A stretch of DNA of 64,000 nt from Pectobacterium polaris (GTDB lineage Bacteria > Pseudomonadota > Gammaproteobacteria > Enterobacterales > Enterobacteriaceae): contig NZ_CP017481.1 of NCBI RefSeq assembly GCF_002307355.1, positions 4,650,001 to 4,714,000 of the forward strand, in the 5' to 3' direction. Numbering within the stretch: position 1 is the stretch's first letter; each line of letters opens with the position of its first letter. Both the position numbers and the translations under genes were made by a program. Shown one piece after another: positions 59,588 to 64,000 of the stretch. The notes under the pieces are model-generated. The model was not told the DNA's origin, did no database searches, and saw nothing but the letters and a program-made list of their open reading frames with translations.

Positions 59588-59866
59588 ATGAAAAATGCGT
59601 TGCTTTACGCGGGCTTACTTATGGCGGCCTGTAGCACGGCATATGCAGGGAGTCAGGGCGGGCAAATTAACGCTCAACTGACGATACAACCGGCATGCGG
59701 CGTAACGCCTCAATCCGGTCAATATCAAATGAATTGTAACGTAGCCTCTGTACCACAACCTAAAATTACTGAGTCACGTATTCAGGTCGATCAGGCAAAA
59801 TTTTCGACCTCTGCGGCAAAAACTGCACAGGGTACGGAAATACGTTTGATTACGGTCGAATGGTAA
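59588..59866 (+). CDS. Small secreted protein of unknown function
   Basis: Protein of 92 residues with a clear signal peptide (MKNALLYAGLLMAACSTAYA, cut after AYA or nearby). The mature part has two cysteines in CGVTPQSGQYQMNC. The segment GGQINAQLTIQPACGV resembles the first strand of fimbrial or spore-coat-U subunits, but it is far too short for such a subunit and has no donor-strand repeat. I do not recognise a family. It is monocistronic, between the btuF operon and erpA, and ends before a strong terminator. Codon use looks normal. Confidence 0.75.
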   Translation: MKNALLYAGLLMAACSTAYAGSQGGQINAQLTIQPACGVTPQSGQYQMNCNVASVPQPKITESRIQVDQAKFSTSAAKTAQGTEIRLITVEW

Positions 59867-59919
59867 TCACAGTAAAAACAGGGGGCGTGTTTTTTTAACG
59901 CTTCTTATAATTGGCTTAC

Positions 59920-59951
59920 TGTCTGCTATAAAAAATGTCTGCTATAAAAAA
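59920..59951. repeat. Two tandem copies of a 16-bp unit
   Basis: TGTCTGCTATAAAAAA occurs twice in direct succession just before the terminator stem. Confidence 0.75.
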
Positions 59952-59985
59952 ACCGTGTCTCGGCAACAAGACACGGTTTTTATTT
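59949..59985. terminator. Bidirectional terminator between the small secreted protein gene and erpA
   Basis: Stem AACCGTGTCT, 8-nt loop, AGACACGGTT, with an A-run on the left and T-run on the right. Confidence 0.93.
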
Positions 59986-60014
59986 TTTAGTCGGTGAATA
60001 ACCGCAATGCAGGA

Positions 60015-60362
60015 TCAGACGCTGAAAGAGGAACCACAGCCGCAGGTAGATTTCGCATTCGGATTCGTCACGATGAAACGAGAACCTTCCAGCCCTTCGG
60101 TATAATCCACCGCACCGCCAACCAGATATTGCAGGCTCATCGGATCAACCACCAGCGCCACACCTTGTTTCTCAATGGTCATATCGCCGTCGTTGATTTG
60201 ATCATCAAAGGTAAAACCATACTGGAAACCGCTACAGCCGCCGCCCGTGATATACACACGCAGTTTCAGCTCTGGGTTTTCTTCATCAGCAATCAGGTTT
60301 TTCACCTTGCTTGCCGCCGCATCGGTAAATTGCAGAGGCAGTGCTGCTATATCATCGCTCAT
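60015..60362 (-). CDS. erpA: Iron-sulfur cluster insertion protein ErpA
   Basis: Protein of 115 residues, A-type carrier with the three conserved cysteines, one in [11 protein letters not shown] and two in STCGCGSSF. It hands Fe-S clusters to targets such as the isoprenoid enzymes IspG and IspH. It is divergent from hemL with about 270 bp between. The clcA gene present here in E. coli is absent. Confidence 0.97.
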
Positions 60363-60629
60363 ATTTTTACTCCCAACTCAGGGCTTATCAGGTGATAGAC
60401 CCATATTCATACGCTTATTATCCGGCAGTATGCGAAAACGTTCAAGATTTGACAGCTGTTGTTGAAATAATCGCCGCATTATGCCGCCTCATCCACCACA
60501 CAGCCAGTACTCTCTGTGGGTATGATACGACGCGTTTTCAAGTGAAAACCCGCACAGCGATTTCATAACGGCGGTCAGTTCATTAGAATACCCCTACATT
60601 TTACGATCAAGACCAGTCAGGACTGCGTA

Positions 60630-61910
60630 ATGAACAAATCTGAAAGCCTGTATGCTGCGGCACAGCAACTTATTCCCGGCGGAGTGAACTCACCCGTTCG
60701 TGCTTTTAACGGCGTCGGCGGTACTCCTCTGTTCATCGAACGGGCTGATGGCGCTTATCTCTACGACGCTGACGATCAAGCGTACATTGATTACGTGGGT
60801 TCGTGGGGCCCGATGGTGCTGGGTCACAATCATCCGGCAATCCGTGAGGCGGTGATCGCGGCAGCAGAACGCGGCCTGAGCTTTGGCGCACCGACAGAAA
60901 TGGAAGTGCAGATGGCGCGTTTGGTCACCTCGCTGGTGCCGAGTATGGATATGGTGCGGATGGTCAACTCCGGTACGGAAGCCACCATGAGCGCGATCCG
61001 TCTGGCGCGTGGTTACACGGGCCGCGATAAAATCATCAAATTTGAAGGCTGCTACCACGGCCACGCCGACTGCCTGCTAGTGAAAGCCGGCTCCGGCGCG
61101 CTGACGCTGGGCCAACCTAACTCACCCGGCGTTCCGGCCGATTTCGCCCGTCACACGCTGACCTGCGTCTATAACGATCTGTCATCTGTTCGCGCCGCGT
61201 TTGAACAATATCCTGATGAGATCGCCGCAATTATTGTTGAACCCGTTGCGGGCAACATGAACTGCATTCCACCGCTGCCAGATTTCCTTCCCGGCCTGCG
61301 TGCCCTATGCGACGAGTTTGGTGCCCTGTTCATCATCGATGAAGTGATGACCGGCTTCCGTGTTGCACTGGCGGGTGCACAGTCGCACTACGGCGTGGTG
61401 CCGGACCTGACCTGTCTGGGGAAAATCATCGGCGGCGGCATGCCAGTCGGCGCATTCGGCGGCAAGCGTGACGTCATGCAGGCGCTGGCACCGACCGGCC
61501 CGGTTTATCAGGCGGGAACGCTGTCCGGCAACCCGATTGCCATGGCCGCAGGCTTTGCCTGTTTGACGGAAGTGGCGAAACCCGGCGTACATCAAAAACT
61601 CACCGAGTTGACTAATCAGCTGGCTGACGGCCTGTTGGCTGCCGCGAAAGCCGAAAACATTCCGCTGGTGGTGAATCAGGCGGGCGGCATGTTCGGTCTG
61701 TTCTTCACGGATGCAGAGAGCGTCACCTGCTATCAGGATGTGATGAAGTGCGACGTCGAGCGCTTTAAGCTGTTCTTCCACATGATGCTGGAAGAAGGGA
61801 TTTACCTCGCGCCGTCCGCGTTTGAAGCGGGCTTTATGTCGCTGGCACATACGCCACAGGACATCGATCGCACCATTGAAGCCGCACAGCTCTGCTTCTC
61901 ACGGCTGTAA
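60630..61910 (+). CDS. hemL: Glutamate-1-semialdehyde 2,1-aminomutase
   Basis: Protein of 426 residues, class III aminotransferase fold. The PLP-lysine is in [17 protein letters not shown] (about 265); substrate text [21 protein letters not shown] is present. It converts glutamate-1-semialdehyde to 5-aminolevulinate for haem. AGTCAGGA lies about 10 nt before the ATG. Confidence 0.98.
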   Translation: MNKSESLYAAAQQLIPGGVNSPVRAFNGVGGTPLFIERADGAYLYDADDQAYIDYVGSWGPMVLGHNHPAIREAVIAAAERGLSFGAPTEMEVQMARLVTSLVPSMDMVRMVNSGTEATMSAIRLARGYTGRDKIIKFEGCYHGHADCLLVKAGSGALTLGQPNSPGVPADFARHTLTCVYNDLSSVRAAFEQYPDEIAAIIVEPVAGNMNCIPPLPDFLPGLRALCDEFGALFIIDEVMTGFRVALAGAQSHYGVVPDLTCLGKIIGGGMPVGAFGGKRDVMQALAPTGPVYQAGTLSGNPIAMAAGFACLTEVAKPGVHQKLTELTNQLADGLLAAAKAENIPLVVNQAGGMFGLFFTDAESVTCYQDVMKCDVERFKLFFHMMLEEGIYLAPSAFEAGFMSLAHTPQDIDRTIEAAQLCFSRL

Positions 61911-61920
61911 AAGCGTATCT

Positions 61921-61953
61921 CGACGGCGTCATTAATTAACACTGACGCCGTCG
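61921..61953 (+). terminator. Stem-loop after hemL
   Basis: CGACGGCGTCA, 11-nt loop, TGACGCCGTCG; a perfect 11-bp stem with no T-tract, 10 bp after the hemL stop. Confidence 0.6.
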
Positions 61954-62069
61954 CATTTCCTCCTCTCCGCCGCCATCTACTTTTTTCAGCAGCGTTCTCG
62001 TTCGAGAATGACAAGCTCTCTTAAATTGGTTATGAGTAAGTCTATTTTCCTGAAAATAGCGGAGAGGTC

Positions 62070-62693
62070 ATGTTAAAGGTTCTAGGACGCACGTCGTCGA
62101 TCAACGTTCGGAAAGTGCTGTGGCTGTGTGATGAGTTGGTGATTCCCTTCGACCGCGAAGACTGGGGCGAAGGTTATCAGTCACCGCAGTCACCGGCATT
62201 TCTGGCGCTCAATCCCAATGCCATGATACCGGTTATTCAGGACGACGATTTCGTCATGTGGGAATCGAACGCCATTATACGTTACCTCGCCAACGCAAAG
62301 GACGGAGCCTGGCTCTACCCACAAGATCCGCGTAGCCGTGCTTCGATCGATCAATGGATCGACTGGCAGGCCAACGAGCTCAATCCCTCATGGCGTTACG
62401 CTTTTATGTCGCTGGTGCGTCAGTCTCCTGCACATCAGGATCCAACGCTCTTAGCAGCATCCTGCAATCTTTGGTCGCGTACGATGGGCATTTTGAATCA
62501 GCAATTAGAGCGAACCGGCCACTACGTTACAGGACAGGCGTTTACGCTGGCAGATATTCCCATCGGGCTATCGGTGAACCGCTGGTATGAAACACCGCTG
62601 GAACACACGGACTATCCTGCCGTCCGCGCCTACTATGAGCGCTTAAGCGAACGCGCGGGCTACCTGACCTGGGGACGCAACGGCACGCCATAA
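62070..62693 (+). CDS. Glutathione S-transferase family protein
   Basis: Protein of 207 residues. The thioredoxin-like N-terminal domain (LKVLGRTSSINVRKVLW, NPNAMIPVIQDDDFVMWESNAIIRYLA) is followed by an all-helical C-terminal domain (about 90-205, including FTLADIPIGLSVNRW). Catalytic serine probably in the TSSINVRK loop. Conjugates or reduces substrates with glutathione; its target is unknown. AGAGG lies just before the ATG. Confidence 0.9.
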   Translation: MLKVLGRTSSINVRKVLWLCDELVIPFDREDWGEGYQSPQSPAFLALNPNAMIPVIQDDDFVMWESNAIIRYLANAKDGAWLYPQDPRSRASIDQWIDWQANELNPSWRYAFMSLVRQSPAHQDPTLLAASCNLWSRTMGILNQQLERTGHYVTGQAFTLADIPIGLSVNRWYETPLEHTDYPAVRAYYERLSERAGYLTWGRNGTP

Positions 62694-62707
62694 GGCGACT
62701 CATAACA

Positions 62708-64000
62708 CTACTCTGCGCTACCCGGTTCGATACCGCTCATCTCACACGCCAGCGCCCCCGCGCGCTTAAGCGCATACGTGTAGCGTTCATCAAACGGGTA
62801 GCAGCATGATAGCCGAAGCGCGTGCTTGCAGCGGCCACTTAGCGTGTAAAGCTCGCCGGGCGTGACGCAAATTTTCTCTTGCAGCAGGCGATGGAATAGC
62901 TCAACGCCATCCACGCCGCCCGGTAACTCCAGCCAGAAGACAAAACCGCCCTGCGGCTGCGTCGCGCGTGTCCCCTGCGGAAAATGCCGGGCAATCAGCC
63001 CACGCGCCTCATCCATCTGCGCGGCATAGCGGCGGCGCAGCGTGCGCAGATGATGATCGTAACCGCCGGACTCCAGAAACTGCGCCAGCGTTTCCGATAG
63101 CAGCGCCGATTCCGCCATTGACGATACCGCTTTCAGCCGCGCCACTTTGGCACGGAAACGGCCTGACGCCATCCAGCCGATGCGGAAATCGGGTGCCAGC
63201 GTTTTCGTGAAGCTGGAGCAGTAAATCACCCAGCCGTCGCGGTCGAAGGCTTTCACCGTCGGCGACAGCGGCCAGGTAAACTGAAGTTCACTGTATAACC
63301 CATCCTCGATCAGCGGAACCTGATACTCGTTCACCAGCTTTGCCAGCCGTTTTTTATCCGCCAGCGTCATGCTGCATCCGAGCGGATTCTGCGCGTTCGG
63401 CATGGCGATAATCGCCTGTAACCGCCCCTCTGACAGCAGCAATTCCAGTGCATCCAGCGCAAGACCACGTTGCGGATCGGTGGGAATTTCCACCGTTTTC
63501 AATCCCAGACTGGCAAGCAGAGGAAAGAGATAAAAATAGGTTGGCGTTTCCAGCCCCACACAGTCGCCCGGCTGCGTGACCGTGCGTAGCGCCAGCTGTA
63601 GCGCTTCCATACAGCCGTGGGTGATCGTGATGTCCTCGCGGGTCAATGTCATACCCAAATCCATCGCCCGCCGCGCCACTTCACGCCGCAGCCGTTCACT
63701 GCCCGGCGGTAGCGCATAGCGGCCAATCAGGTCGGGCTGTCGCCGTAGCAAAGAAGCGGCAATGCGACTGATCTTTTCGGTCGGATAGAAATCGGCATGC
63801 TGCGGGCACGCCAGAGAAATGTTGATGTAGTCCGGGTGCGTCTGGGCAGCAAAAACGGTATCAATCAGATCCAGTTGCTCACTGCCCGGCACAATCACCT
63901 GCGCACGGTGAGGCTTGCTTTCCGTCAGCGACGGCAGACGTCCTCGCACAAAGTAGCCGGACTGCGGTCGTGCTTCGATCAGCCCGCGATCTTCGAGGAT
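62708..64000 (-). CDS. MocR-type GntR/aminotransferase transcriptional regulator, 5' end missing
   Basis: The gene runs off the right edge: codons continue from 63949 to 64000 and read ILEDRGLIEARPQSGYFV, the end of a GntR winged helix. The remainder is a fold-type I aminotransferase domain with PLP-binding YCSSFTKTLAPDFRIGW (lysine) and AQNPLGCSM. This is the MocR/PdxR arrangement, in which the aminotransferase domain acts as a PLP-dependent sensor. The GTG at 63949 is therefore internal, not the start. Target genes are unknown; it is convergent with the GST gene. Confidence 0.93.
   Translation of the reverse strand: MLEDRGLIEARPQSGYFVRGRLPSLTESKPHRAQVIVPGSEQLDLIDTVFAAQTHPDYINISLACPQHADFYPTEKISRIAASLLRRQPDLIGRYALPPGSERLRREVARRAMDLGMTLTREDITITHGCMEALQLALRTVTQPGDCVGLETPTYFYLFPLLASLGLKTVEIPTDPQRGLALDALELLLSEGRLQAIIAMPNAQNPLGCSMTLADKKRLAKLVNEYQVPLIEDGLYSELQFTWPLSPTVKAFDRDGWVIYCSSFTKTLAPDFRIGWMASGRFRAKVARLKAVSSMAESALLSETLAQFLESGGYDHHLRTLRRRYAAQMDEARGLIARHFPQGTRATQPQGGFVFWLELPGGVDGVELFHRLLQEKICVTPGELYTLSGRCKHALRLSCCYPFDERYTYALKRAGALACEMSGIEPGSAE

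Overview
The window is a chromosomal segment of a soft-rot enterobacterium, most likely Pectobacterium. The evidence is gene content and order. The housekeeping blocks yfhL-acpS-pdxJ-recO-era-rnc-lepB-lepA-rseCBA-rpoE-nadB-trmN-srmB-grcA-ung and cdaR-degP-dgt-mtnN-btuF-erpA-hemL have the gene order and protein lengths of Enterobacterales. They are preceded by a multi-repeat adhesin locus of a kind I recall from Pectobacterium atrosepticum. Species assignment is inference; no database search was possible.

Region 1 (1-24.9 kb) is a complete Lap-type surface adhesion module. A partial murQ is followed by lapG (periplasmic protease) and lapD (c-di-GMP receptor). Facing them is a giant adhesin gene (lapA-like, 4247 codons) with a retention module, a TAAG cleavage site, 31 tandem Ig-like repeats of exactly 312 bp, and a C-terminal RTX secretion signal. 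Divergent from it run lapE-lapB-lapC, the type I secretion system. Next come a PAS-GAF-GGDEF diguanylate cyclase (SGDEF active-site motif with an I-site) and a PdeH-like EAL phosphodiesterase, so synthesis, breakdown, sensing and output of c-di-GMP lie side by side. RcsAB-box-like sites precede both the secretion operon and the cyclase gene.

Region 2 (25.3-41 kb) is core housekeeping: cofactor, lipid and translation genes, then the sigma-E operon rpoE-rseA-rseB-rseC. That operon has a clear sigma-E promoter and a possible 22-codon leader ORF coupled to rpoE. nadB, trmN, srmB, grcA (with two FNR-like sites 53 bp apart) and ung follow.

Region 3 (41-48.8 kb) has two tRNA-Ala(GGC) genes, a probable Fur-regulated periplasmic esterase, gltX, a tRNA-Val(TAC)x3 / tRNA-Lys(TTT) operon, and a small accessory redox cluster: Old Yellow Enzyme, divergent aldo/keto reductase, TetR regulator, DoxX membrane protein.

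Region 4 (48.8-64 kb) holds sulfate uptake (sbp, cysT, cysW, cysA), the regulator cdaR, degP with a sigma-E-like promoter, dgt, mtnN, btuF, a small secreted protein of unknown function, erpA, hemL, a glutathione S-transferase and a MocR-type regulator cut by the window end. There are no IS elements, prophage or CRISPR arrays. The non-coding novelty is a set of short tandem repeats (14-18 bp units) and two palindromic MITE/REP-like elements.
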